Source of the DNA: Flavobacterium cupreum
GTDB taxonomy: Bacteria; Bacteroidota; Bacteroidia; Flavobacteriales; Flavobacteriaceae
DNA length: 64,000 bases
Assembly: GCF_003996965.1 (NCBI RefSeq)
Contig: NZ_QWDM01000002.1
Span: 124,001-188,000 of the forward strand
Direction: 5' to 3'
The notes beneath the pieces were generated by a model that searched no databases, was not told the DNA's origin, and saw only the letters and a program-made list of their open reading frames with translations. The position numbers and the translations under genes are program-made. The number at the start of each line of letters is the position of its first letter. The first letter of the stretch is position 1. Below are positions 36,018 to 43,398 of the stretch, in pieces.

Positions 36018-36383
36018 TTACAAATTACTTTTAAAGGCCAATTCTTTCTGTCTAATTTGAAATACAATTTCCCAAGCTAAAATGGAAGAAATGGCATTAC
36101 TGTATAAAGAAATTTCAATTGCTTCCCATCCTAATTTTAAATTCAATACTATAATTACTGATAAAATTCCAATTGACGTAATGAAAAAAGCGGCTATAAA
36201 ATTATAGAATTTGTTAGGGAATTTTAAAAAGATCAAAGCAAACAACACATTTATACAAAAGAACAATATTGAAATTAAATAAAACCAGTAATCGTCATAC
36301 TTCATGAAAATCTGCTGACTAATTCCTGGAATAAAAAAGTATATAATGAACAGAATCAGATATATAAATAATCTTTTCAGCAT
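36018..36383 (-). CDS. hypothetical integral membrane protein, 121 aa
   Basis: Four hydrophobic segments: about 3-20, 31-52, 60-82 and 88-108. Short charged tail (RQKELAFKSNL). No family recognised. It lies between two palindromic elements, with no obvious operon partner. Confidence 0.6.
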   Translation of the reverse strand: MLKRLFIYLILFIIYFFIPGISQQIFMKYDDYWFYLISILFFCINVLFALIFLKFPNKFYNFIAAFFITSIGILSVIIVLNLKLGWEAIEISLYSNAISSILAWEIVFQIRQKELAFKSNL

Positions 36384-36430
36384 AAGTTTTGGGTTAGCAT
36401 AGTTCTATTTTTCTTTTGGCTTATTGGATT

Positions 36431-36458
36431 GTGTACGAAGTCGGGAGACTTCGCACAG
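36431..36458. repeat. palindromic element, copy 3 (inverted orientation)
   Basis: GTGTACGAAGTC, ggga, GACTTCGCACAG (36447-36458). The next 40 bp (aagaaggaacacttcggaga) match the arm after copies 5 and 6. Confidence 0.8.
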
Positions 36459-36514
36459 CGATCGTGATATTTTAAGAAGGAACACTTCGGAGAGCTGGAG
36501 ATGTTCTTTGTTTT

Positions 36515-36718
36515 TTAAGATTTGGTTTTTATCGCTCTTATTAGTTTCTTATTACGTTTATCAGCTCTTGAATTTTGTAAAGAAATAACGGCCCAAATTG
36601 CTGCAGGAATCCAGCCAATTAAAGTTATTTGCAAGATTAGACAAATAATTGAAGTTACTATTTTTCCTCTCAAAAAGAAAGAAACACAGGGAAAGAAAAT
36701 TGCAATTAATGTCATCAT
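36515..36718 (-). CDS. YqaE/Pmp3-family small membrane protein
   Basis: 67 aa with two membrane helices separated by a short turn. Family pattern: FFPCVSFFLRGK early, then LILQITLIGWIPAAIWAV, and a basic tail. Pmp3/YqaE proteins affect membrane potential and salt or stress tolerance. The start at 36718 gives MMTLIAIFFP, normal for the family. Confidence 0.87.
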   Translation of the reverse strand: MMTLIAIFFPCVSFFLRGKIVTSIICLILQITLIGWIPAAIWAVISLQNSRADKRNKKLIRAIKTKS

Positions 36719-37043
36719 TTTTTTGTTTTCTGTAAATATAAAAAAAAAATTGCATGATTTTTTGCAAGGCTAGTTTTCAGAATCCAATTGCGCTTTTAGA
36801 AGTTTCAATAACCTGCTGTGCGAAGTCTCCTGACTTCGTACCCGCCCCTATATTCCGTATAGAATGATTTTAATTCTCTTTATTAAGAAAAAACATTTCA
36901 GGCAGCCTGGAGTTCCCTCTCCTCTAAAGTTTCTATAAGCATTAAAATAAAAAAATAACAAGATAATTGCTTCAAAATGATAGGCATAAAAAGATTAAAA
37001 TAATTATATTCGTTCTTCTTAATTTAACTTTAAACCATTATAA
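36719..37043. other. gene-free spacer upstream of the DUF5995 gene
   Basis: Contains palindromic element copy 4 (36813-36841) with its tatattccgtatagaat arm, an AT-rich stretch and a weak -7-like box TATATTCG at 37005-37012. No ORF or RNA recognised. Confidence 0.5.
36813..36841. repeat. palindromic element, copy 4
   Basis: CTGTGCGAAGTC (36816-36827), tcct, GACTTCGTAC (36832-36841). Nearly identical to copy 2, including the following arm. Confidence 0.8.
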
Positions 37044-37835
37044 ATGAGTGTAAAACAAGCAGCTACAATAGACGAAGTAATTCAGTTACTGGATGAAATA
37101 ATAGAAAAATCAAAACTGGAGCAAAGCGCTATAGGTCTGTTTGCGATTTTATACCGTGAAGTTACTGTAAAGGTAAAAGAAGGCATCCGCGATGGTTCTT
37201 TTCAGAATGGTGAACGAATGGAAAAACTGGATGTCATTTTTGCCAATCGGTATTTAAAAGCGTATTATCAATATCAGGCCAAAGAAAAACCATCTGAATG
37301 TTGGGGATTTGCTTTTGAACAGGCAGAAAAATTTTGGCCCATAGTGCTGCAGCATTTACTGTTGGGAATTAATGCACATGTGAATCTTGATTTAGGAATC
37401 GCTTCAGCCCAGGTCAGCACGGTAGAAGATATCGGGGACTTAAAATCCGATTTCGATCAGATAAACGCTATTTTGAGCAATTTGGTAGGCGGTGTCGAAA
37501 AATGCTTAATCAAAATTTGGCCAACGCTCACCATGATACTAAAATGGACCGGTAAAATGGATACCTTCTTTATTGATTTTAGTATGCAAACCGCAAGAGA
37601 TGGCGCCTGGAAATTCGCCAATGAATTTGTGGCCGTTCCCGAAAATCAAATAGAAGCCTGTATACAGCTAAGAGATCAACGAATCACAGAAATTGCCCGA
37701 TTAGTGTCAAACCCCGGATATTTTGTGAGTGCCGTTTTCAAGTTCATTCGCTTATTCGAAAGAGGAACTGTCGCCCAAAAAATAATGGATATGCAGATCA
37801 TGGAAGAAAACAATATGGAATGTGCAGTTGCCTAA
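37044..37835 (+). CDS. DUF5995-family protein
   Basis: 263 aa, helical, no signal peptide. Conserved phrases: FAILYREVTVKVKEGI, FANRYLKAYYQY, LLGINAHVNLDLGIA. Histidines in INAHVNLDL recall metal-binding helices of the heme-oxygenase or phospholipase-C-like all-alpha folds, but no activity is known. Flanked on both sides by palindromic elements. Confidence 0.75.
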   Translation: MSVKQAATIDEVIQLLDEIIEKSKLEQSAIGLFAILYREVTVKVKEGIRDGSFQNGERMEKLDVIFANRYLKAYYQYQAKEKPSECWGFAFEQAEKFWPIVLQHLLLGINAHVNLDLGIASAQVSTVEDIGDLKSDFDQINAILSNLVGGVEKCLIKIWPTLTMILKWTGKMDTFFIDFSMQTARDGAWKFANEFVAVPENQIEACIQLRDQRITEIARLVSNPGYFVSAVFKFIRLFERGTVAQKIMDMQIMEENNMECAVA

Positions 37836-37896
37836 TTTCAAAAGATAGCTTTGTCTATAAGGTTTTTTATGCTCAAAGCCGCCTTGTAAAGTCTTT

Positions 37897-37928
37897 TGCT
37901 GTGCGAAGTCCACGACTTTACACAGCAA
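37897..37928. repeat. palindromic element, copy 5
   Basis: TTGCTGTGCGAAGTC (37897-37911 approx.), cac, GACTTTACACAGCAA to 37928. Followed by the aagaaggaacacttc arm. Confidence 0.8.
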
Positions 37929-37984
37929 TCCTGACATTTAAGAAGGAACACTTCAGAGTGCTGGAAACGAAAATAAAATAAGTG

Positions 37985-38214
37985 TTGCAAGACTTCTGTT
38001 GTACAACTTCTGTTGAAAAATAAAAAAAACAAATATAGTTCAACAACGCTGTGGGAATGTGAAAAACAAAATCAATTATCCCACAACTTCTGTGGGAAAG
38101 TGAAAATAAAAAATAAGTTTCCCACAACTTCTGTGGGAAAGTGAAAATAAAAAGTAAGTTTCACACAACTTTCGTGTAAAAGTGAAAATAAAAATCAACT
38201 TTCACACAAGTTTT
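37985..38214. repeat. tandem array of ~41-bp units, each with a hairpin
   Basis: Five to six units, of which the last four are spaced by exactly 41 bp (starts 38080, 38121, 38162, 38203) and earlier ones by 39-40 bp (38001, 38041). Each has a stem-loop plus an A-rich linker (aagtgaaaataaaaa). Stems differ between units but keep pairing: CAAC/GTTG in 38004-38015, CCCACA/TGTGGG in 38080-38096 and 38121-38137, ACAC/GTGT in the 38162 unit. No unique spacers, so not CRISPR. Confidence 0.85.
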
Positions 38215-38392
38215 TTGCCTGGCGCATTCAGGCCAACTTCCAAAAAGATCAGGTAAAAGAAAAAATAAGCAGATGTAGTAAATTATGTACGAAAAAATGT
38301 ACTTTTGTTTCCTCCCTAAGAAGCAATCAAATAGTATCGTACCAAAACAATCTTGTTTTTGGGCGGGTATTATTTTTTAAAAGAATTTTAAA

Positions 38393-38400
38393 TATCTTTG
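38393..38400 (+). promoter_or_regulatory. -7 promoter box giving a near-leaderless XRE transcript
   Basis: TATCTTTG, perfect -7 match, with only 4 bp between it and the ATG at 38405. If used, transcription starts at or next to the start codon. Confidence 0.55.
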
Positions 38401-38404
38401 AATT

Positions 38405-38815
38405 ATGAGTACAGCAACAAAACCAAATCACATAGGGCGAAAAATCAGCCGTATTCGTGAGCTAAAAGACATGAAACAGGAAGCCTTGGCGCAGGCTTTA
38501 GGAACCAATCAGCAGGCCGTTTCTATTATGGAAAACAGCGAAACTATTGATGAAGAAAAATTAGTTGAAGTAGCAAAGGCTCTTGGTGTAACTGTAGAGG
38601 CTATTAAAAACTTTTCGGAAGAAGGGGTGTTTAATTATTTCAACACGTTTAATGAAACTGTTTCAGGTAGTAGTTTCGGAAATGGAACATATAATAATGA
38701 ATGTACTTTCAATCCTCTTGATAAAGTGATTGAACTTTACGAACGTTTGATTCAGGCTGAAAAAGAATTAGTTCAGGCCGAAAAAGAAAAGGTCGAATTA
38801 TTGAAAGGAAAATAA
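38405..38815 (+). CDS. XRE-family helix-turn-helix regulator
   Basis: 136 aa. HTH_3 domain at about 10-65: IGRKISRIRELKDMKQEALA, QALGTNQQAVSIMENS and DEEKLVEVAKALGVTVEAI. A short linker rich in N, G and T follows, then a C-terminal coiled coil (ELYERLIQAEKELVQAEKEK) likely for oligomerisation. DNA-binding regulator; the palindromic array just upstream is a candidate operator. Target genes unknown. Confidence 0.87.
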   Translation: MSTATKPNHIGRKISRIRELKDMKQEALAQALGTNQQAVSIMENSETIDEEKLVEVAKALGVTVEAIKNFSEEGVFNYFNTFNETVSGSSFGNGTYNNECTFNPLDKVIELYERLIQAEKELVQAEKEKVELLKGK

Positions 38816-38835
38816 CACTCGAATGAGTCTTTTAT

Positions 38836-38879
38836 AAAAAATGTGCAAATGTCTATTTTGACTTTTGCACATTTTTTTT
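38836..38879 (+). terminator. terminator of the XRE gene
   Basis: AAAATGTGCAAA (38837-38848) pairs with TTTTGCACATTTT, followed by an eight-T run. Confidence 0.9.
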
Positions 38880-38890
38880 GCTTTTTTAAC

Positions 38891-38921
38891 CTGCTGTGCG
38901 AAGTCGGGAGAGTTCGTACAG
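38891..38921. repeat. palindromic element, copy 6
   Basis: CTGTGCGAAGTC (38894-38905), ggga, GAGTTCGTACAG (38910-38921). Followed by the aagaagcgacacttcggaga arm. Confidence 0.8.
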
Positions 38922-39088
38922 TGTCGTGTTATTTAAGAAGCGACACTTCGGAGAGTTTGGTGATATATCCGAGCCATCTGGTATTATTGCATTATTTGCA
39001 CAAGATTTATTTGCAGACTGATGCAATTTAATAGTACACATAAAAAAAATAACTTTCGGAATGTTTTTACTTAGATATAATTTTTGAA

Positions 39089-39961
39089 TTGTGTATTTTT
39101 ATCAAATTAATAATTATAACTAGATGTGAATTGAAAAAATATAGCACAATAACTATAGTTGGATATAGTTTTCTTATTCTTGGCATTCTTTTACTTCTAC
39201 TTCATAAATATCCTGCAAACTGGTATTTTTCGGGTTTTATTAAAGAAATTTATGCAAATTTGAGTTGCGAACTAATGAGTATAGCAATAACGATTTTATT
39301 AATTAATTATCTTTATGAAAAACGCGAAGAAAGTAATAATAAAAGACGATTAATAAGAGAACTTGGAAGTGAAGACAAGGGTTTTACCTCTAGAGCGTTA
39401 AAAGAAATCAAAGAGCTAGGATACTTAGTTGATGGAACATTAAATGGAGCAGATTTATCATCTGCTAATTTAGAGGGTTTAGATTTTACTGGTGCCAATT
39501 TACAAAACGTAAATTTTTCAAAAGCTAGATTAACTAATTCAATTTTTAAAGGGGTACAATTTGAGGGAGTTAGATTAGATGGGGCTGAAGCAAGACAGTG
39601 TAATTTTGAAAGATCTGTTTTTAATAATGTTTCTTTAAAAGGTAGTAACTTATATTCTGCAATTTTCATTGGTTGTCAAATTTCTAATGCAGATTTTTTA
39701 AAAGCTAAAATTGAACAGACTGAGTTTATAGATAGTAAAATTGAAAACAGCAAATTTGAAGATTCAGTTATTAGATTAGCAAATTTTTTGAGAGCACAAA
39801 TATCAAATAGTAATTTTGCAATGGCTGACTTAAATGGTATTACTATACGCCAAGCAAAATTTGAACGCTGTGACATGAATAATGTCACCGGTTGGGAAAA
39901 TATGATTGATAGTTCTTTAGCAGAATTCCATGCATGTCTTAATGTTCCAACGCAACCTTAA
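39089..39961 (+). CDS. membrane-anchored pentapeptide-repeat protein (NACHT partner)
   Basis: 290 aa from a TTG at 39089; a second TTG at 39131 gives 276 aa and begins LKKYSTITIVGY just before the first membrane span, and may be the true start. No ATG fits. Two membrane helices (about residues 23-41 and 59-80), a charged linker (EKREESNNKRRLIRELGSED), then a helix and about 30 pentapeptide repeats from LNGADLSSANLEGLDF to the end: a right-handed quadrilateral beta-helix facing the cytoplasm. The NACHT gene starts 6 bp later. It could be a membrane effector, scaffold or guard partner; inferred. Confidence 0.83.
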   Translation: MCIFIKLIIITRCELKKYSTITIVGYSFLILGILLLLLHKYPANWYFSGFIKEIYANLSCELMSIAITILLINYLYEKREESNNKRRLIRELGSEDKGFTSRALKEIKELGYLVDGTLNGADLSSANLEGLDFTGANLQNVNFSKARLTNSIFKGVQFEGVRLDGAEARQCNFERSVFNNVSLKGSNLYSAIFIGCQISNADFLKAKIEQTEFIDSKIENSKFEDSVIRLANFLRAQISNSNFAMADLNGITIRQAKFERCDMNNVTGWENMIDSSLAEFHACLNVPTQP

Positions 39962-39967
39962 ATAGTT

Positions 39968-41488
39968 ATGTTAAAAAAACTTATTGAAAATATAATAGAA
40001 TTATTAGGTGAAAAGTACACATTAAATTATCGTAATGAAGTACTTACAGCTATAGAACAATATGTTACTAAAAAATATTATAGTCTTAGACAGACAAAAA
40101 ATGTAATTTTTAGAACGGAGCCAGTTGACTTTAATCAAAATTACATACCTCTTACCTTAACTGGAATAAAAAGTAATATAAGGTTAAATGATATATCTGA
40201 ATTTTTAAGTAAATTTAATAAAGTTGGAATAATAGGTTCTGCGGGAAGTGGAAAAACAACATTATTAAGATATATAGCTATAAAATCAGTTGAAACTCAA
40301 TATAAGTTTCCTGTACTATTAAATTTAAGAAATTTTAATAGTTTGCATCAAACGTTTGAAGATTTTGTAGCAGAGGAAATAAGTGATCGTTATTCTGATG
40401 AAATTAAAATATTGTTTGAATCAGATAAATTTTTGTTTCTATTTGATGGCTATGATGAAATCGATTACGTAGAAGGTAGTGATTTTATCAATCAGTTAGA
40501 TTCATTTATTACAAAATTTGCATTAAATGATTTTGTGATTACTTCTCGTCCGGGTACAAATATTGAAGGTATTAATCCTCTTTATATATTTAATATTGAA
40601 CCATTAAATGATGATGATATATATTTATTTATTGAAAATATTAATATTCCCTCGCAATTAAAAAGAAGCATATTTAAAAGTATTGAACAACATTCCGAAT
40701 TACGTGAAATTCTCAATATTCCATTGTTTTTATCTCTCTATATAGTTTCGTACAATTCTAGAAATACAGATTTAAGTAATAAAAAAAGTATATTTTTTAG
40801 AAATATATTGGATGCTCTATTTTCTCAGCATGATTCTGCTTCTAAGCTTGGATATGTACGTGAAAAAGTTTCGAATTTAAATAAAGATGAGATAGAGAAA
40901 GTTTCTTCAATATTGGCATTTAGATTATTGTTTTCTTCTAGATTTGAAGTTTCTAAAGATCAGGTATTTAGCGAGTTTGAGTTAATTAAAAATACAAGCC
41001 ATTTAAATTTTGAAAATGAAAAGCTTCTTTTTGATTTAACTATTACTGTCAATATATTAATTAAAAGTGAAAATTATTATTTATTTCCGCATATTCTTTT
41101 ACTTGAATACTTGGCGGCAATTTTTATAAGTAGACTTGATTCACTCTCAAAAGTGAATTTTTATGAACGTTTATATCATACTACTAAGACATATTTAAGC
41201 ATTAATCTTTTTGAATTTCTATATGAATTGGATGAAAGAAGTTTTGTACAACAATTTATGCTTCCTAATTTAAAAAAGATAATTTATCAAAATAACTGGA
41301 AAAAAGTTATCGAAATTGATGACTTTCAACTTCAAACTTTTTTTGAATTTATACATAATACTTTGAGACCAATTAAAGTAAATGAAGGTGTATCAAAGGA
41401 AGAATTAGATTTATTATTGGAAAGCTTAAATTTAGAATATGGAAAAGATGGTAATGACCTTTCTAATTCGCTTTTTGATATTTTGTAG
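39968..41488 (+). CDS. NACHT-domain STAND NTPase
   Basis: 506 aa, cytoplasmic. Residues 1-85: helical N-terminal region without a recognised nuclease, TIR or protease. NACHT core: Walker A GSAGSGKTT at 90-98, Walker B FLFLFDGYDEI at 155-165 with the acidic DGYDE typical of NACHT proteins, sensor-1-like VITSRPG at 190-196, then NIEPLNDDDIYLFI and a winged-helix region with IPLFLSLY. The C-terminal ~200 residues are helical with no visible LRR, WD40 or TPR. Bacterial NACHT and Avs-type STAND proteins sense phage and trigger an effector; since none is fused here, the upstream membrane protein may supply it. Noticeably AT-rich, suggesting transfer. Confidence 0.88.
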   Translation: MLKKLIENIIELLGEKYTLNYRNEVLTAIEQYVTKKYYSLRQTKNVIFRTEPVDFNQNYIPLTLTGIKSNIRLNDISEFLSKFNKVGIIGSAGSGKTTLLRYIAIKSVETQYKFPVLLNLRNFNSLHQTFEDFVAEEISDRYSDEIKILFESDKFLFLFDGYDEIDYVEGSDFINQLDSFITKFALNDFVITSRPGTNIEGINPLYIFNIEPLNDDDIYLFIENINIPSQLKRSIFKSIEQHSELREILNIPLFLSLYIVSYNSRNTDLSNKKSIFFRNILDALFSQHDSASKLGYVREKVSNLNKDEIEKVSSILAFRLLFSSRFEVSKDQVFSEFELIKNTSHLNFENEKLLFDLTITVNILIKSENYYLFPHILLLEYLAAIFISRLDSLSKVNFYERLYHTTKTYLSINLFEFLYELDERSFVQQFMLPNLKKIIYQNNWKKVIEIDDFQLQTFFEFIHNTLRPIKVNEGVSKEELDLLLESLNLEYGKDGNDLSNSLFDIL

Positions 41489-41578
41489 TAATTATTATAG
41501 ATTTAATAGTAGAGGAGAGACCATTAATATAAAATACATAACATAAAAAAGGATAAAGAAAATAACTTTTCGATTCAA

Positions 41579-41642
41579 ATGCTTTATGTAAATCCATGAA
41601 AGCCAGCTAAAAACTCAAAAAAACTTAGTCCCTGATAGAAGT
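41579..41642. repeat. copy 1 of a duplicated noncoding segment
   Basis: AATGCTTTATGTAAATCCAT and the following agccagctaaaaactcaaaa, then tccctgatagaagtgac. Similar in order and sequence to 43137-43202. Confidence 0.65.
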
Positions 41643-41650
41643 GACAATAA

Positions 41651-41690
41651 AAAAATGCGCAGAAAGTAAAGAAACTTTTGCGCATTTTTA
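41651..41690. terminator. strong terminator after the NACHT cassette
   Basis: AAAAATGCGCA (41651-41661) pairs with TGCGCATTTTT (41679-41689), extended by AAAG/CTTT. Serves the NACHT cassette and the convergent gene at 41714. Confidence 0.88.
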
Positions 41691-41713
41691 TTCTATAAAC
41701 TAACAAATTTCAG

Positions 41714-42103
41714 TTAATCCATTTCCTTTGTCAATATCTTAAATTGTAATTTAAAGCTTTCCAGTTTAATTAAGTAGAATACAGAAAACAATAACACCCA
41801 GGCAATAAATGTTAGAAGTAAACTGGTGAAATTGTAATCTATAAAAGCGGCATATTGGCAAAAAAAGCCAAAAAAGATAAGGAGAACAAAATTATACAAA
41901 ATGGCATTTTTTAAACTCATTTTAATACAGCCCGTTAGAAAATTCCAATTGACAAGATCATCGGAAATTACAATTTTTGAGGAATTTGATAAATCAATTA
42001 CAACATTTTGAGAAAATTCAAGGGACACAACAATAATTTGATTTTTTACTTTGTATTTGTAATTATGCTCCTCTAAGATTTTTATGATTTTATTGAGTTC
42101 CAT
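41714..42103 (-). CDS. hypothetical membrane protein, 129 aa
   Basis: N-terminal half soluble (KIIKILEEHNYKYKVKNQII and a beta-rich stretch), then two adjacent membrane spans (about 68-85 and 90-110), and a C-terminal amphipathic helix. No recognised family; perhaps a small sensor or holin-unrelated protein. Same strand as the frameshifted lipoprotein 32 bp upstream. Confidence 0.6.
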   Translation of the reverse strand: MELNKIIKILEEHNYKYKVKNQIIVVSLEFSQNVVIDLSNSSKIVISDDLVNWNFLTGCIKMSLKNAILYNFVLLIFFGFFCQYAAFIDYNFTSLLLTFIAWVLLFSVFYLIKLESFKLQFKILTKEMD

Positions 42104-42134
42104 CTTTAGATTTATTTGGTTCTATTTTTTAAAT

Positions 42135-42910
42135 TTATTCTTCTTCTATTGGTTGAAATCTTGGTGAATCCTTTATTGGAACCTGAAGTGGAGGTAATGC
42201 TTCGTTAACGAAAAGGGAGCAAATACCTCCTGCAATTATAGACATAGGCCCGCTGTAGACAAACATTAATGCTCCCATTGTGTCTGCAACAATTACCTTA
42301 GAACCAGGTTTATTAGTCGCTTTTTTCGTTGGAGCACTTTGGAATTCCAGTATTGATTTGAACTTTTTAAAACACTTTCAAATACGACCAGATTATTTTG
42401 TTCCTCTATACTTAGGGGGTTGGCTTTTTTTGATAAGGAATTAGATTTGAAATTTTCAATTTCAATTAGGCATTGATTATAGTTCATATCATTTTCAAGG
42501 ATTTTGTCAACTACACCTCCTAATCTTTTTGATACTTTATTTGAAGCATATAATTCTTCTTTATTTGAATTCCAGAATGTATCTATATCAAAATTTTGAG
42601 GATCAATATTTTTGAATGCTATTTTTATATCATTGCTATTTACATCTCTGAATTCTTTAGGATACTTTATTTTCAAATCAGCAGTCATCTCGTCGATTAT
42701 TAAATCTGTTTTTTTTCCCGAAAGACTTTGATGGTTTTTATAGTATAAATCTAAAGCTTCATTATGATAAAAGCCATAATCGGTCAATGGAATAGAAACT
42801 TTTTCTTGTAACGAGGAGTCGCCTTGCGAATCTTGTTCCTTGGTACAGTTTACAAACAATATGGTTATTGAACTTAGTGATAACAATAACATTTTTTTTA
42901 TATTTTTCAT
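42135..42910 (-). pseudogene. frameshifted lipoprotein gene (about 255 codons if repaired)
   Basis: The first part, from the ATG at 42910 to a stop at 42293, encodes 205 aa: SPII signal with a lipobox ending VNC at residue 22 and a helical body ending QYWNSKVLQRKK. From the T6 run at 42321-42326 a second frame continues to a stop at 42135: ATNKPGSKVIVADTMGALMF, a glycine-rich membrane-like helix, and tail QPIEEE. One extra A in the coding-strand A6 run would join them. Either a recent mutation, slip-strand variation, or a sequencing error. Confidence 0.7.
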
Positions 42911-43136
42911 TTTCTTTTTTATTTGATAATTAGTAATGATTTTTTTTTACTGTTATAGGCCTATTTTCTAATTAGAAATTCAAATATATAAGTTTTGTAA
43001 GTAAAGTATTAGTCGAAAATCGGTTATTTTTAGTCGAAAATCGGTTCAATCTGTTTCAGACTTTCAATTAGATCATGATTGAGATTAGCCTTGAGCACGG
43101 ATTATAAATTATTTATAAATCATTTTTTGAATAAAA

Positions 43137-43202
43137 TGCTTTTACGGAAATCCATAAAAGCCAATTAAAAACCCAAAAGCCCTAGCCCTGATAGCAGCGG
43201 CA
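43137..43202. repeat. copy 2 of the duplicated noncoding segment
   Basis: AATGCTTTTACGGAAATCCA, then agccaattaaaaacccaaaa and ccctgatagcagcggcat. Aligns along its whole length with 41579-41642 in the same orientation. Confidence 0.65.
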
Positions 43203-43366
43203 TCCTTTTTAGGCAACCAAAAACAGCTGAATTAAAAACAAAATATTCTGCCTAAAAAGATATAGCGAATAGCAGGAAACAGCTCCCAAAACCTATCCTG
43301 ATTCCACTAAATTTCACCCCTAAAAAACTCAAAAGGTTAATGATAGAATTTTAAACAAAAATTTCG

Positions 43367-43374
43367 TAAATTTG
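43367..43374 (+). promoter_or_regulatory. -7 promoter box for prfA
   Basis: TAAATTTG, perfect match, 24 bp before the ATG. The TTG element is not clear. Confidence 0.55.
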
Positions 43375-43398
43375 CACTCCAATAAAAGGAATTAGAAA

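Larger units (their letters stand above)
37836..38404. other. repeat-dense regulatory spacer upstream of the XRE gene
   Basis: 569 bp without a gene. It holds palindromic element copy 5 (37897-37928), the 41-bp hairpin array (37985-38214), a 180-bp AT-rich stretch, and the -7 box at 38393 directly before the XRE start codon. Confidence 0.7.
42911..43398. other. spacer upstream of prfA with conserved noncoding element
   Basis: 43137-43202 is copy 2 of the segment at 41579. It continues into CCTTTTTAGGCA (43206-43217) and its inverse TGCCTAAAAAG (43250-43260), then atatagcgaatagcaggaaa. These phrases resemble sequence repeated in many flavobacterial spacers. A -7 box for prfA follows. Two 12-bp repeats of agtcgaaaatcggtt occur near 43012-43045. 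Confidence 0.6.

Noticed and set aside
35898..36080. 60-aa plus-strand frame (ending NLKYNFPS)
   Set aside because: Starts inside a palindromic element and ends inside the opposite-strand membrane protein gene; no recognised pattern, though part of it could be a gene remnant.
37985..38214. CRISPR-like regular spacing (41 bp)
   Set aside because: Units abut each other and the linkers are near-identical; there are no unique spacers and no cas genes.
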